In this document: positions 51,202-61,367 of the stretch, one piece after another
Layout: each line of letters begins with the position of its first letter
Numbering within the stretch: position 1 is the first letter of the stretch
Assembly (NCBI GenBank): GCA_021805985.1
Contig: JAJZDN010000014.1
Location: 16,402-80,401 of the forward strand
From: Planctomycetota bacterium
GTDB taxonomy: Bacteria > Planctomycetota > Phycisphaerae > WQYP01
Reading direction: 5' to 3'
DNA: 64,000 nt
The notes under the pieces: model-generated
Told to the model about the DNA's origin: nothing
What the model saw: the letters and a program-made list of their open reading frames with translations, nothing else
Database searches by the model: none
Made by a program: the position numbers and the translations under genes

Positions 51202-51645
51202 TTACGGCGTGACCTCCAGGGGGCATGAGCGTATCAAGCCGGTATCATCGTCAAGCAGCCACGCCACAGGGAACTCATGCCGCATTGAACCGGCTGGAAT
51301 AATTAGATAGACCAGACCGGGCCAGAGCGCTTCGGCATCGGTGCCACTTATGACGGCGTTGTGATCCGGATGAGAATGGTAGATGCCGACAATGGCCTGA
51401 TGCAGGGAGTCTACCTGTTTCTCCACGCTCATCCATGCTTGCGGCGCGATGGCATAGGTTCGCCTGCGCGTTTCGGGTACCGCAGTGTTGGGCACGGGCA
51501 CGATGGAGGTCACACGCGTGCTGCCGCCGGGGGATTCTCCGATCAGAAAGCCGCAAGCTTCAAAGGGGTAGTCACGTTGGGCATGATTACGCAGGAGTTC
51601 CAGCGCACGCAGAGATATGCGAAACGATTGGGTTGAGGTCGTCAT
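51202..51645 (-). CDS. JAMM/M67-type metallopeptidase
   Basis: 147 residues with a JAMM zinc motif: Glu in 'FEACGFLIGESPGG' and 'GIYHSHPDHNAVISGTDAEA' (HxHx7Sx2D). Bacterial members clip ubiquitin-like sulfur-carrier tails, for example in cysteine or thiamine synthesis. GGAGACGG precedes the ATG. It lies between two c-di-GMP genes on the opposite strand, so its link to them is open. Confidence 0.9.
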   Translation of the reverse strand: MTTSTQSFRISLRALELLRNHAQRDYPFEACGFLIGESPGGSTRVTSIVPVPNTAVPETRRRTYAIAPQAWMSVEKQVDSLHQAIVGIYHSHPDHNAVISGTDAEALWPGLVYLIIPAGSMRHEFPVAWLLDDDTGLIRSCPLEVTP

Positions 51646-51746
51646 AAAAGCCGTCTCCTGGCAGTTGCAAGCGGGCTAGGCCTTAATAGAATATAGACGA
51701 AGTTCAATTCAGTGTCGCTGTAGTATGGTTGGCAGGAGCGGTTAAT

Positions 51747-54700
51747 ATGGGAACGGGTGCAGTGCAGGACGGGTTATCTGACATTCTCCAGCTTGCGGAA
51801 CTGCTGGCCTTACATCAGCCGGAGCAGGCCGCGCTGGACCGTTACGCTCCGGCATTGCTTAAGCACGTCGGCGAATTCACTGATCACTTTTACACGTGGC
51901 TGGAAGCGGTTCCGGCCACGGCGAAATTTATTTCACACATGCCGGCGGACCAGCTAAATGGCCTGAAGGGTCATCTCGCGGAACATTACCGCAGTATGCT
52001 GGCGGCACAGATCGACAAGGATCGGGCCGCAGCGCTGGTTGAATTGGGACAGTTGCATCACCGCTTGGGCCTGTCGATTTCCTGGATTTCCTGTGCGTAT
52101 GCGGCGTTTGCCCAGGAATTAAATCGAACTTTGCTGGAAATTCCCCCGGAAGATCGAGAAGTTCTGCGCAACGCGCTTTACAAGCGGATACACCTTGACG
52201 AGGGCTGGCATCTGGCGGGATATCGCCGGGCACATCTGGCGGGAATCCAATTACGCGAGGGATTTTATGACGCCCTGCGAATTACCAATCAGGTATTAAG
52301 CAGTTCCACATCCGTATCCACGTTGCTCCACGCGGCGGTTCATACGCTGGAGGAGCGCCTCCAATTGCCCCTGGTGTGGGTGGGAACCGTTGATTCGCAC
52401 ACGCACTGGCTGCATATCTGCACGGCGGCGGGCCCGGCAGCGGATTATGCTCGAAAGTTGCGAATTTACAGTTTGCCCACGCGGGCGGAGGGACGCGGGC
52501 CGGGCGGCATAGCCTTGGCAACAGGCAAGGTAGTGGTCTCTGATTGGAGGAATCCGGATCCCTCTTTCAGTCCCTGGGTTGCGCGCGTTCGGCACTTTGG
52601 TATTACCGGTTCGATCGCCGCGCCGTTCAAAACCCGGGATGGACATCACGGCTTGTTAAGTATTTATCGCACAGAAGCTGCTCCCTTTCCGTTTGGAGCC
52701 GAAGAATTGCTCCTCCGCTTGGCTGCGGATATTGGCTTAGCGCTCACGCGGATTCAAACGGATCGCGCTTTAAAACGATTGCAGCGGTGCCAACATGCCC
52801 TGGAGAGGGTCAATCAAATGTTGCTTAGCGCGCCGGCTCCGGAAGAGATATACAAACTGCTTCCCGAAATAATTATGCAATCCACTGACGCGGTTTTGGC
52901 GTATGTGAGCGTCATTGACGCGCAACATACTGGGGCGCGTATTGTTAGCAGCAATTCAGATAATAGCCGCCATTTGCCGGCAATGGTAAGTATTGATCCG
53001 ACAAAACCCGAGGGATGGGGCATTACCGGACAGGTTTACAGGCTCAATGCGTGTGTCACCATCGCGGATGCGCGGCATGATCCGCATCTGACGCCTTGGA
53101 TAGAAAATATTAGAAAATATCGACAAGGCGGATTTGCGGGTTTTCCAATTCCGGGCATTGACGGCCGGCCGGAAGCGGTACTGGTGGTGATTGCGCGACA
53201 GGGCAGTTTTTTTACACCGGATATAAAGAAACTCCTGACGCAGTTGGCAAATAACGCCGGCGTGGCATTGCGATCCCACCGACAACGCCGCCGTTTGGAA
53301 CACTTGTCGATCCATGATCCGCTTACCGGTCTGCCCAACCGGGCCTCCTTTGAACAAACAACCAACGCCGCGCTGGGACGGGTGGACCGGACGGGGAACT
53401 ATCTGGCAATCGGCATGATGGACCTGGATAACTTCAAGGAAGTTAATGATACCCTCGGGCATGCCGCCGGGGACGAACTATTAAAAACCGTGGCGGTACG
53501 AATCGCCGCGACCCTGAGATCGGGAGATGCCGCGGCCCGGCTCGGCGGCGACGAGTTCGGTCTTCTCTTAAATCTAAAAGCGCCGGACAACCTCACGGAG
53601 GCAGCCAACCGGTTGCTTGAGGCCGTGCAGCAACCCACTGATTGGAATGGAGAAAAGATCTCTATCGCAGCGCGGTTGGGATTCACCGTTTACCCATTGG
53701 ACAAGACCGATCGCACCAGTTTATTGCGCCATGCGGACGCGGCACTGTATAACGCCAAGGAAGGGCCGCATTCGATAGAGGTATTTGAATCCGCGCTGGC
53801 GGAACGAATTGAAAGCCGCTTTCGCATCCGCCAGAACTTTCCAACGGCATTGGCGGATGGCCGGATCGAATTTTTTCTTGAACCGCAGGCCGACATGCGC
53901 ACGGGCCGGTTGGAGGCGGTAGAGCTCCTGGCCCGCTGGCGCGAAGGTGACACGTGGATATCGCCGGGAGAGTTCATACCTGTTATCGAAGGAGATCCGG
54001 ACTTAATGCGGGCGCTGGATCGATCGGCGATTTCCGCAGCTTTGATGTTGCGCCGAAAATTGTTGAACGCCGACCTTGATATTAAGCTTTGTGTCAATGT
54101 GGGAGCGATATATCTACTGCGACCCGATTTTCTCGAGGATCTGGATACGTTGATCGGTGATTTGGAAGATCGCTCGTTCCTGCGGCTGGAGGTGACCGAA
54201 AGTCTGGCATTGCGAAACCTTCCTTTGGCCGCGCGGAATCTTGCGGGCATAAAATCACGTGGGATGTCTACGAGTCTGGACGATTTTGGCACCGGTTACA
54301 CCTCGCTGCTTTATGCCGCTTCCCTTCCCGTGCAGGAATTGAAGCTGGGCCAGAAATTTATTCGCGGGTTGCTCCATGATCCGTCGCATCTCGCGGTGGC
54401 GATCTCGATGATGCAATTCGCCACGCTATACCAGGTGTCGCCGATTGCTGAAGGGGTGGAAACGAGGCGGGAGCTGGCCACATGGCTGCGTTTGGGGGGG
54501 CAGCGAATTCAAGGGCACTTACTGGGCAAACCGATGCCGCAGAACGACTTCATGCATTGGGCTTCCACTGTGAAGCTGAGCGCCGCAATCTGGCCTCCGG
54601 TTTATCCTGCGGAAGATTTGCCACTTTTGGCATTTCAGGTAGCCCGCACCCAGCAACTCCGGCTTATGCGGAAAAATAATGGCGAGGACATAGGCCGTTG

Positions 54701-54962
54701 GACGGCATCACCTCTGGCCGAGTGCTTGCTGACCAAATGGTTTGACCGCCGGCGCAGGCGTTATGGAGAACTCGAGGAATTTAAAATTGCCGCGACCCGG
54801 CACGAACGGATGCATCAGCGCTACGATCATCATTTGGAAGCGGTGGGGCTGGAGGATATGGAACAATGGACGCAGGGGCTTAAGGATTTGGTAGGGGCAA
54901 TTGACCGGGAATTGCTCAAGAATAATGGTCCTAGCGAGGAAACGGTGTTCCATAAGCTATAA
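51747..54962 (+). CDS. globin-coupled GAF-GAF-GGDEF-EAL signalling protein
   Basis: 1071 residues. An N-terminal globin-coupled-sensor domain (about 20-160) has the proximal heme histidine in 'LGQLHHRLGLSISW'. Two GAF domains follow (about 185-330 and 360-510), then GGDEF ('RLGGDEFGLLL', about 600; 'DPLTGLPNRASF' before) and EAL. The EAL domain is altered at its signature ('EAVELLARW' for EAL/EVL) but keeps 'EVTESL', 'LDDFGTGYTSLLY' and 'PIAEGVE'. A helical tail follows. It should link oxygen or other gas to c-di-GMP. AGGAG precedes ATG 51747. Confidence 0.9.
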   Translation: MGTGAVQDGLSDILQLAELLALHQPEQAALDRYAPALLKHVGEFTDHFYTWLEAVPATAKFISHMPADQLNGLKGHLAEHYRSMLAAQIDKDRAAALVELGQLHHRLGLSISWISCAYAAFAQELNRTLLEIPPEDREVLRNALYKRIHLDEGWHLAGYRRAHLAGIQLREGFYDALRITNQVLSSSTSVSTLLHAAVHTLEERLQLPLVWVGTVDSHTHWLHICTAAGPAADYARKLRIYSLPTRAEGRGPGGIALATGKVVVSDWRNPDPSFSPWVARVRHFGITGSIAAPFKTRDGHHGLLSIYRTEAAPFPFGAEELLLRLAADIGLALTRIQTDRALKRLQRCQHALERVNQMLLSAPAPEEIYKLLPEIIMQSTDAVLAYVSVIDAQHTGARIVSSNSDNSRHLPAMVSIDPTKPEGWGITGQVYRLNACVTIADARHDPHLTPWIENIRKYRQGGFAGFPIPGIDGRPEAVLVVIARQGSFFTPDIKKLLTQLANNAGVALRSHRQRRRLEHLSIHDPLTGLPNRASFEQTTNAALGRVDRTGNYLAIGMMDLDNFKEVNDTLGHAAGDELLKTVAVRIAATLRSGDAAARLGGDEFGLLLNLKAPDNLTEAANRLLEAVQQPTDWNGEKISIAARLGFTVYPLDKTDRTSLLRHADAALYNAKEGPHSIEVFESALAERIESRFRIRQNFPTALADGRIEFFLEPQADMRTGRLEAVELLARWREGDTWISPGEFIPVIEGDPDLMRALDRSAISAALMLRRKLLNADLDIKLCVNVGAIYLLRPDFLEDLDTLIGDLEDRSFLRLEVTESLALRNLPLAARNLAGIKSRGMSTSLDDFGTGYTSLLYAASLPVQELKLGQKFIRGLLHDPSHLAVAISMMQFATLYQVSPIAEGVETRRELATWLRLGGQRIQGHLLGKPMPQNDFMHWASTVKLSAAIWPPVYPAEDLPLLAFQVARTQQLRLMRKNNGEDIGRWTASPLAECLLTKWFDRRRRRYGELEEFKIAATRHERMHQRYDHHLEAVGLEDMEQWTQGLKDLVGAIDRELLKNNGPSEETVFHKL

Positions 54963-55013
54963 TCAACGGGACGGCGCGTAAATTTACTCGCGCGATGAAT
55001 TGGAGAAAATGGT

Positions 55014-55415
55014 ATGGCTGATCCACTGCCCGGTCCCACACGGTTCCAAGGCGGCCCCGCTTCTGCGGCAGCAAAAATTACGATTAATCCGGAATGGGAG
55101 GTGCATCCATTGGATGTGCACAAAATGAAAACTTCCGGAACCGAGATATTCATTCTGGATGTGCGACAACAGAAAGAATGGGATATTGCCCGCATTGACG
55201 GCGCTTTACTGATTCCCTTGGACCAGTTGCCGCAGCGCTTCGCCGAGCTGGAAAGCCGACGGGATAAACCCATTGTCGTGCATTGCCATCACGGAGTGAG
55301 GTCTTTACGGGCGGCAGCGTGGCTGCGGCAGGCCGGCTTCACGCAGGTTAAGTCAATGGCCGGGGGTATAGACGCATGGAGTTTACTGGTGGATCAGACG
55401 GTTTGTCGGTATTAA
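55014..55415 (+). CDS. rhodanese domain protein
   Basis: 133 residues; rhodanese core at about 35-130: 'FILDVRQQKEWDIARIDGAL', 'LIPLDQLPQRFAEL', active-site loop 'IVVHCHHGVRSLRAAAWLRQ' with Cys, 'SMAGGIDAW'. Sulfur-transfer or regulatory role. GGAG precedes the ATG. Downstream gap 55416-55625 shows no gene; serA follows. Confidence 0.9.
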   Translation: MADPLPGPTRFQGGPASAAAKITINPEWEVHPLDVHKMKTSGTEIFILDVRQQKEWDIARIDGALLIPLDQLPQRFAELESRRDKPIVVHCHHGVRSLRAAAWLRQAGFTQVKSMAGGIDAWSLLVDQTVCRY

Positions 55416-55625
55416 ACCAGCCGCCAGCCCATTGGCGTTGCGACACCTGAAAATTTGGTCTTGCGCCGGGCTGGGGTGAGAGCCGCCATCCCCCGAGTCT
55501 ATTAAGTACCTCATGTCGCTTTGCCGTGGGGGTATTTTGTCCTATACTCCTAGATTCCGAAAGTACTTTTTATAGACTTTCGGATTGGTAATGGTAGTCG
55601 TTGAACTGGAATGGAATTTTCTAAG

Positions 55626-57239
55626 ATGATTAAAATTCTCGTAGCAGACAAAATCGCCGAAGAGGGGTTAGAACTGTTAAAGGCGCAACCGGATGTAGAG
55701 TTGACGAATAAACCCAAGTGGAATCCCGGTGAAATGGCGGCGGAAATCGGCAACCACGATGGAGCCATCATCCGCAGCGGCGTGAAAATTAAAGCTGCCG
55801 AGCTGGAAAATCCCGGGCGCCTCAAGGCCATCGCCCGCGCTGGCGTCGGCGTAGATAATGTGGATGTCACGGCCGCCACCAAGGCGGGCGTATTGGTAAT
55901 GAATACGCCCGACGCCAATACCATTACCACGGCGGAACATGCCATAGGGCTGATGATGGCCCTGTCGCGAAAGTTGGCCGCCGCCGATGCCCACGTCCGG
56001 GCGGGTTTGTGGGAACGCAACAAATATATGGGTACGCAGTTGGCGGGCAAAACGCTGGGCATTATCGGTTTTGGCCGCATCGGCCGCGCGGTGGCCAAGC
56101 GAGCGCTGGGCCTGGAAATGAAAGTTGTGGCGTTTGATCCATTTTTCTTCGCCAATAACGCGTTGGATGGCCAAGTCTCCATGACCCATGATATTGAATC
56201 CCTGTTGCCGCAGTGTGATTACGTCACCGTGCATGTGCCGGGCGATAAAACCAAAGGACTCATTGACGCGTCGAAAATTGCGTTGTGCAAAAAAGGCGTG
56301 CGTTTTATCAATTGTGCCCGCGGAGGCGTGATAAGTGAAAAAGATTTGGCGGCCGCCATTACCTCCGGGCATGTGGCCGGTGCGGCGCTAGACGTGTTTG
56401 AAACCGAACCGCCGGCCATGGATTCGCCTCTGCTTACCCTGGGAGATAAAGTGCTGCTGACACCGCATTTAGGTGCCAGTACCAATGAAGCCCAAACGGC
56501 GGTATCCATTGATGCGGTCAATGAAATTCTGCTGTATCTGCGGGGGAAGGGCATTGAGGGCGCGGTGAATGCCGGCGGCATTGAAATGAACCTTTCAGCG
56601 CCGGAGAAAGCGTATGCTGATTTGGCACAGCGCATGGGCATTATTCTGGGGGCCATTGCGGACAAGGGCTTCAACGCCATTACCTTGCGCACCAACGGGG
56701 AACTGCCCAAACGCATTGCCGCCACGTTACAGCGTCTGGCAGTCATTGAATTATTAAAAGGCCATGTTGACCAGACTCCCAATGTGGTCAACGTGCTGCA
56801 CCTGGCGGAGCAACGCGGCATCAGCATCCGGCAGGAGACCATGGGGCAGGCGATGCAACGCACGCTTCAGCACAGCATTGAACTGGAAATCACGGAAGGT
56901 GATAAGCGGCATTCCACCATTGGAACGGTTTTTGCAGATAATTTGCCGCGGGTGCTGGCCATTAAGGGTTACTGGATGGATATGGTGCCGGAAGGCGCTA
57001 TGGCATTGATTGTCAACAAAGACCGGCCGGGTGTAATTGGGTTTGTGGGCAATACCTTCGGACAGCAAAAAATCAACATTGCCGACATGACCATCAGCCG
57101 CAAGGGGGATAAAGCCCTGATGTTGCTTAAGCTTGATGCGTCGCCGACGGTAGAGTGCCTGACGGCGTTGCAGAAAGACCCGGGCATTGAAGTAGTCAAG
57201 ACGTTTGTCCTGCCAGGCTTGCCGCCGGCGGGGGCGTGA
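55626..57239 (+). CDS. serA: D-3-phosphoglycerate dehydrogenase
   Basis: First step of serine synthesis: oxidises 3-phosphoglycerate with NAD. 537 aa, the long type. NAD-binding 'TLGIIGFGRIGRAVAKRALG', catalytic Arg in 'FINCARGGVISEKDL', Glu in 'VFETEPPAMDSPL', His in 'LLTPHLGASTNEAQ'. A regulatory region and C-terminal ACT domain ('VNKDRPGVIGFVGNTFG', 'NIADMTISRKGDKALM') suggest serine feedback. ATG 55626 gives the usual 'MIKILVADKIAEEGLELLK' start; 55611 is possible. Confidence 0.96.
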   Translation: MIKILVADKIAEEGLELLKAQPDVELTNKPKWNPGEMAAEIGNHDGAIIRSGVKIKAAELENPGRLKAIARAGVGVDNVDVTAATKAGVLVMNTPDANTITTAEHAIGLMMALSRKLAAADAHVRAGLWERNKYMGTQLAGKTLGIIGFGRIGRAVAKRALGLEMKVVAFDPFFFANNALDGQVSMTHDIESLLPQCDYVTVHVPGDKTKGLIDASKIALCKKGVRFINCARGGVISEKDLAAAITSGHVAGAALDVFETEPPAMDSPLLTLGDKVLLTPHLGASTNEAQTAVSIDAVNEILLYLRGKGIEGAVNAGGIEMNLSAPEKAYADLAQRMGIILGAIADKGFNAITLRTNGELPKRIAATLQRLAVIELLKGHVDQTPNVVNVLHLAEQRGISIRQETMGQAMQRTLQHSIELEITEGDKRHSTIGTVFADNLPRVLAIKGYWMDMVPEGAMALIVNKDRPGVIGFVGNTFGQQKINIADMTISRKGDKALMLLKLDASPTVECLTALQKDPGIEVVKTFVLPGLPPAGA

Positions 57240-57255
57240 TTCAGGAAGCCGGGCT

Positions 57256-57609
57256 ATGGCAAAACAAATCGTAGCTAAATTGCGGAAATTATCCCGGTTT
57301 CAATGGGATGATAAAAATTTCGCCGCAATTTTTAGTGCCCTTGGCGAACCCACGCGTGTGCATATCATGGAAATTCTGCCGCGTGAGGCTATTTGTGAAG
57401 ATATGTACAACGTCATTGAGTTAGCCCAGGAACTGGGGCTGACTCAGCCCACGGTCTCGCATCATTTAAAACTACTGCGGACCGCCGGTCTGGTAAAATG
57501 CCGCCGGCAGTGCAATAGCGTTTATTTTTATGTCAATCAGTCTGCGGTGAGAGCGTGGCTCAACGAGGTAGGCAAGCGTTTTGGCTGCGAGAGCGGCGCT
57601 TGCGCTTAA
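57256..57609 (+). CDS. ArsR-family transcriptional regulator
   Basis: 117 residues, winged helix: 'FSALGEPTRVHIMEIL', 'LAQELGLTQPTVSHHLKLLR', 'AGLVKCRRQCNSVYFYV'. Seven bases after serA-stop spacing and an AGGA upstream suggest co-expression. Cysteines (Cys in 'EAICED', 'LVKCRRQC', 'CESGAC') could bind metal, but no family-specific metal motif was assigned. Target unknown. Confidence 0.9.
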   Translation: MAKQIVAKLRKLSRFQWDDKNFAAIFSALGEPTRVHIMEILPREAICEDMYNVIELAQELGLTQPTVSHHLKLLRTAGLVKCRRQCNSVYFYVNQSAVRAWLNEVGKRFGCESGACA

Positions 57610-57673
57610 ATAGCTGGCAGGCTGAAGTGTACGCGGTCGAGCATTCAAAGCATCAGGCAACAGGGGTCATGAA

Positions 57674-59674
57674 ATGGTTGGTGAAGGCTTGGGAATCGGC
57701 AAATCGGATACGGTGACGGGCAGCCCCCATAAACCGGGAGTCAACACGGTGATGAATCTCGCTTCAGGATGGTCCATTCAAGATGCCGTTGATACCTATG
57801 GAATCAATAACTGGGGCAAGGGATATTTTTCCATTAATCCCCAGGGCAACGTCGCAGTACACCCGGAAAAAAATCCGCAACGCTCCATTGATCTGAAAAA
57901 GCTGGTGGATCAACTGATTATGCGCGATATTCAATTGCCTACGCTGGTGCGCTTCAGCGGCATCCTGCGGCACCGCATGGGCGAAATGAATGATGCGTTC
58001 CAAAGCGCTATTCAGGAAAATAATTACAAGGGTAAATACATCGGTGTATACCCCATTAAGGTCAATCAGCAGCGCCATGTGGTAGAGGAGGTTCTGGAAG
58101 TTGGTTCGCAGTATGGCTGGGGACTGGAAGCTGGCAGCAAACCGGAACTCCTGGTGGTGCTGGCGCTGACCAATGGCAAGGACACGCCCATTATCTGCAA
58201 CGGATTCAAGGATGATGAGTTTATTGAAACCGTGGTGCTGGCGCAAAAGCTGGGCAAAAAAATTATTCCCGTCATTGAAAAATTCACTGAACTGGAATTG
58301 CTGATTAAATATGGTGAAAAGCACGGCGTGCGCCCGCAAATGGGCATGCGCGTAAAACTCGCAACGCGCGGCAGCGGTCGCTGGGAATCCTCCGGTGGGG
58401 CACGCAGCAAGTTCGGGCTTTTTGTCGCGGAAATATTGCGGGCACTGGAATATCTGAAAGAACGCAACATGCAGGACTGCATGAAGCTGCTGCATTTCCA
58501 TCTGGGCAGCCAGATTACCAATATTCGCACCGTCAAGAATGCCCTCAACGAAGCCGCACGGGTCTACTGTGAACTCGCCCGGGCGGGGGCGGGAATGGAG
58601 TATCTGGATGTCGGCGGCGGCCTGGGAGTGGATTATGACGGCAGCCAGACTAATTTTGAATCCTCCACCAACTACACCTTGCGCGAATACGCCGGTGACG
58701 TGATTTTCCGAATCCAATCCGTGTGCGATGAATGCGGCGTCAAGCATCCGACAATTATCAGCGAGAGCGGCCGGGCAATGGTCGCTTACCACAGCCTGTT
58801 GGTATTTAACGTCCTGGGCGTCAGCGGCTTTGACTATTTTGATGTACCCCATGAATTGCCGGCGGGTGAGGACATTCCGCAACCAGTTAAAGACCTTTTT
58901 GATTCGTGGAAAGATGTCAACAAAAAGAATTTTCTGGAAATATATCATGACGCCTCGCAGCAGCGCGATGAGGCCCTGAATTTGTTTAATCTCGGATATT
59001 TAAGCCTGGAATTGCGCAGTCTCACTGAAAAACTCTATTGGAGCGTGTGCGGCAAAATCCTGAAGGTGCTTAAGGAAATTGAATACGTCGGCGATGATTT
59101 TGAAACGTTGGAGTCACAGCTCTCTGATACCTATTTCTGCAACTTCTCGCTGTTTCAGTCCATGCCGGATTCCTGGGCCATTAAACAATTGTTCCCCGTG
59201 ATGCCCATTCACCGCCTGGCGGAAGAACCCACCCGCCGCGGGGTGTTAGCGGATATTACCTGCGACAGCGACGGCAAGATCGATTGTTTTATCGACTTGC
59301 GGGACGTTAAAAAGACGCTGGAACTGCATGAATACAACGGCTCTGATTATTTTATCGGGGCATTTCTGATCGGTGCGTATCAGGAAATTCTCGGCGATTT
59401 GCATAATCTGCTGGGGGATACCAATGCGGTGCATGTGGAGCTGGCAGAAAACGGCGAGATTCATGTGGATGAATTAGTCCGCGGCGATTCTGTGCGGGAA
59501 GTGCTGCAATATGTGCAGTTCAATGCCGATGAACTCATGGCCCGCATGCATAAGGATGTGGAACGGGCCGTGCGCGAAAAAACCATCTCCATTGAAGAAT
59601 CCGCGCTGCTGCTGCGCTTCTACGATTCCGGCCTGCAAGGTTATACCTACCTTGAGGAACCACATGAACGGTAA
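57674..59674 (+). CDS. speA: biosynthetic arginine decarboxylase, PLP type
   Basis: Makes agmatine from arginine for polyamines; 666 aa, alanine-racemase-like fold. PLP lysine in 'GVYPIKVNQQRHVVEEVLEV', 'LRFHLGSQ'-type strand as 'LLHFHLGSQITNIRTVKNAL', 'YLDVGGGLGVDYDG' and 'SESGRAMVAYHSLLVFNVLG' are present, with 'SMPDSWAIKQLFPVMPIHRL' and 'EEPTRRGVLADITCDSDGK' towards the C-terminus. A 26-residue N-terminal extension precedes the family region; a start at 57752 is possible. Confidence 0.95.
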   Translation: MVGEGLGIGKSDTVTGSPHKPGVNTVMNLASGWSIQDAVDTYGINNWGKGYFSINPQGNVAVHPEKNPQRSIDLKKLVDQLIMRDIQLPTLVRFSGILRHRMGEMNDAFQSAIQENNYKGKYIGVYPIKVNQQRHVVEEVLEVGSQYGWGLEAGSKPELLVVLALTNGKDTPIICNGFKDDEFIETVVLAQKLGKKIIPVIEKFTELELLIKYGEKHGVRPQMGMRVKLATRGSGRWESSGGARSKFGLFVAEILRALEYLKERNMQDCMKLLHFHLGSQITNIRTVKNALNEAARVYCELARAGAGMEYLDVGGGLGVDYDGSQTNFESSTNYTLREYAGDVIFRIQSVCDECGVKHPTIISESGRAMVAYHSLLVFNVLGVSGFDYFDVPHELPAGEDIPQPVKDLFDSWKDVNKKNFLEIYHDASQQRDEALNLFNLGYLSLELRSLTEKLYWSVCGKILKVLKEIEYVGDDFETLESQLSDTYFCNFSLFQSMPDSWAIKQLFPVMPIHRLAEEPTRRGVLADITCDSDGKIDCFIDLRDVKKTLELHEYNGSDYFIGAFLIGAYQEILGDLHNLLGDTNAVHVELAENGEIHVDELVRGDSVREVLQYVQFNADELMARMHKDVERAVREKTISIEESALLLRFYDSGLQGYTYLEEPHER

Positions 59675-60344
59675 AAATCCGCCGTGGCTGGGGCTTTCTC
59701 TTTTCGGCTGGCGCTATTGGCTGCCCATGCTGATTACCGGCCTATTATTGATGGGGATGCTGTATTTTGTCACGCCGTTTCTCACGGGCCTGATGGCGCT
59801 TGTAACGCTGGCATGTATGTTGTTTTTTCGCGATCCGCCCCGTTTTATTCCGGATCAACCCGGCCTGATGGTTTCCCCGGCCGATGGCAAAGTTGTTGAA
59901 ATTACCCGATTGGAACACCACGACGCGTTGCGCGGCCCGGCTTTGCGCATTGGCATATTTTTAAGCGTATTAGATGTACATATCAATAGAAGCCCCTGTG
60001 AGGGCGTTGTCGCATCGGTGCATTTTGAGCCGGGGGAATTTCTTGATGCACGCAACCCGCAAGCCGGGATACGCAATCAATCCAACACCCTGATACTCAA
60101 AGCATCGCCGGCCCCGGATCATCCACCCATCGCGATTGTCCGGCAGATTGTGGGTGCCATCGCCCGGCGGATCATCTGCCCCGTTACCATCGGAGCACAA
60201 CTCCAACGCGGAGAGCGCTTCGGCATGATCGCCTTTGGCAGCCGCACTGAATTAATTGTCCCCGATGCTGATACCTGGGAACCCATGGTGCAAATCGGCC
60301 AGCAAGTCAAAGGCGGCAGCACCGTGTTGCTGCGAAAACGCTAG
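59664..60344 (+). CDS. psd: phosphatidylserine decarboxylase, short (archaeal-type) form
   Basis: Makes phosphatidylethanolamine; 226 aa. Two N-terminal membrane helices (about 10-50), then 'VSPADGKVVEI', 'RIGIFLSVLDVHINRSPCEG', 'NQSNTLILKA' and near the end 'GMIAFGSRTELIV', where the Ser of FGSR is the usual self-cleavage site that forms the pyruvoyl group. ATG 59664 overlaps the speA stop by 11 bases with GAGG before it, so translation is coupled to speA. Confidence 0.92.
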   Translation: MNGKNPPWLGLSLFGWRYWLPMLITGLLLMGMLYFVTPFLTGLMALVTLACMLFFRDPPRFIPDQPGLMVSPADGKVVEITRLEHHDALRGPALRIGIFLSVLDVHINRSPCEGVVASVHFEPGEFLDARNPQAGIRNQSNTLILKASPAPDHPPIAIVRQIVGAIARRIICPVTIGAQLQRGERFGMIAFGSRTELIVPDADTWEPMVQIGQQVKGGSTVLLRKR

Positions 60345-60359
60345 AAGCTTTCCCAGAGG

Positions 60360-61367
60360 CTAATTATTGGCGTCGGGCACGAACATGCGAAACAGCGGAT
60401 CCTGCATGGCTGTTTCAAAGGCCACCGAACCCGATACTCCGCCGCCTGTGGCGTTGGGAGCATTGTGATATTGCACCTGCGACATCCATTCGACGTGGCC
60501 ATCCCAGAATCCCAGATTACCGCCCCCATGATGCCGGGAGCTTAAATAATCACCGGCGTTGTAGCCGATGGGATCCATGACCTCATCATTGAATAATGAT
60601 TTTTGGGCGGATTCTTCAATAAACACAAGGAATCGCGGGTTGGTAATGGTGGAATCACGGATCGCATAACTCCACGGCGTCGTGTACGTTCCGGAACCAC
60701 CGCCGGCACCACTGCCGAATATGGTTGGCAGAACTTTAGACTGGGAATTCAGAAGTGAATTGATGGAATAGCTCCAGAATCCGCCAATCCCAGACCCTGT
60801 TAATACCGTTCTCCCATCGGGGCTAAGCCGCAACGCCTGTCCATCGGGGCTTTTGCGAAAGCCGTTATCTGTCGGACACATAAAAATGCGGGCGAAGCGG
60901 TTGTGCAGCGGGTTGAGATTCAACGTTGCCGCCACACTACCTGCCGGTGCCGAGCTTCCATACCCCAGCAGGTTCGGCACCATCGGCGCTTGCGGAATAC
61001 CAGCCAGATAGGGATACAGGGCACCATAATAAAGATTGTAATCTGCTGTGGCGTCCCAGACGCTGGTTTCCACAGCAGTTGGATTCAGTGATTTGTTCGC
61101 GGGATGAGGAAACAGAATCCCATTAAGTGGGAATGTGCTGTCATTGGTTTGCACATATTCCCGCAGGCTGGTAAGCAACTGCCGGATGTTGCTTTCACAC
61201 ACAATCGCATTAGCATCCGCCCGGGCCTGGGCCAGCGCAGGCAGCAAAAGCGAAATCAACAAGGCGATAATGGAAATAACCACCAGCAATTCAATAAGCG
61301 TAAAGGCCCGAATTTTCTGGCTTATCCCAGTTGTCGCCGGACCGTCGGTAGAAGAATCATTTTTCAT
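60360..61367 (-). CDS. prepilin-type N-terminal methylation domain protein
   Basis: 335 residues. 'RAFTLIELLVVISIIALLIS' followed by 'LLLPALAQARADANAIVCES' is the classic prepilin leader with a cleavage site before Phe and an N-terminal helix. The rest is a beta-rich head with 'VCESNIRQLLTSLREY', 'DNGFRKSPDGQ', and a late 'HHGGGNLGFWDGHVEWMSQV' (H-x-DG-type motif). Typical of planctomycetes and verrucomicrobia, where many copies exist. Role in pilus or secretion unproven. Confidence 0.9.
   Translation of the reverse strand: MKNDSSTDGPATTGISQKIRAFTLIELLVVISIIALLISLLLPALAQARADANAIVCESNIRQLLTSLREYVQTNDSTFPLNGILFPHPANKSLNPTAVETSVWDATADYNLYYGALYPYLAGIPQAPMVPNLLGYGSSAPAGSVAATLNLNPLHNRFARIFMCPTDNGFRKSPDGQALRLSPDGRTVLTGSGIGGFWSYSINSLLNSQSKVLPTIFGSGAGGGSGTYTTPWSYAIRDSTITNPRFLVFIEESAQKSLFNDEVMDPIGYNAGDYLSSRHHGGGNLGFWDGHVEWMSQVQYHNAPNATGGGVSGSVAFETAMQDPLFRMFVPDANN

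Noticed and set aside
57764..58948. 394-codon minus-strand open frame
   Set aside because: It lies fully opposite speA, has the composition of an antisense shadow, and speA is certain.
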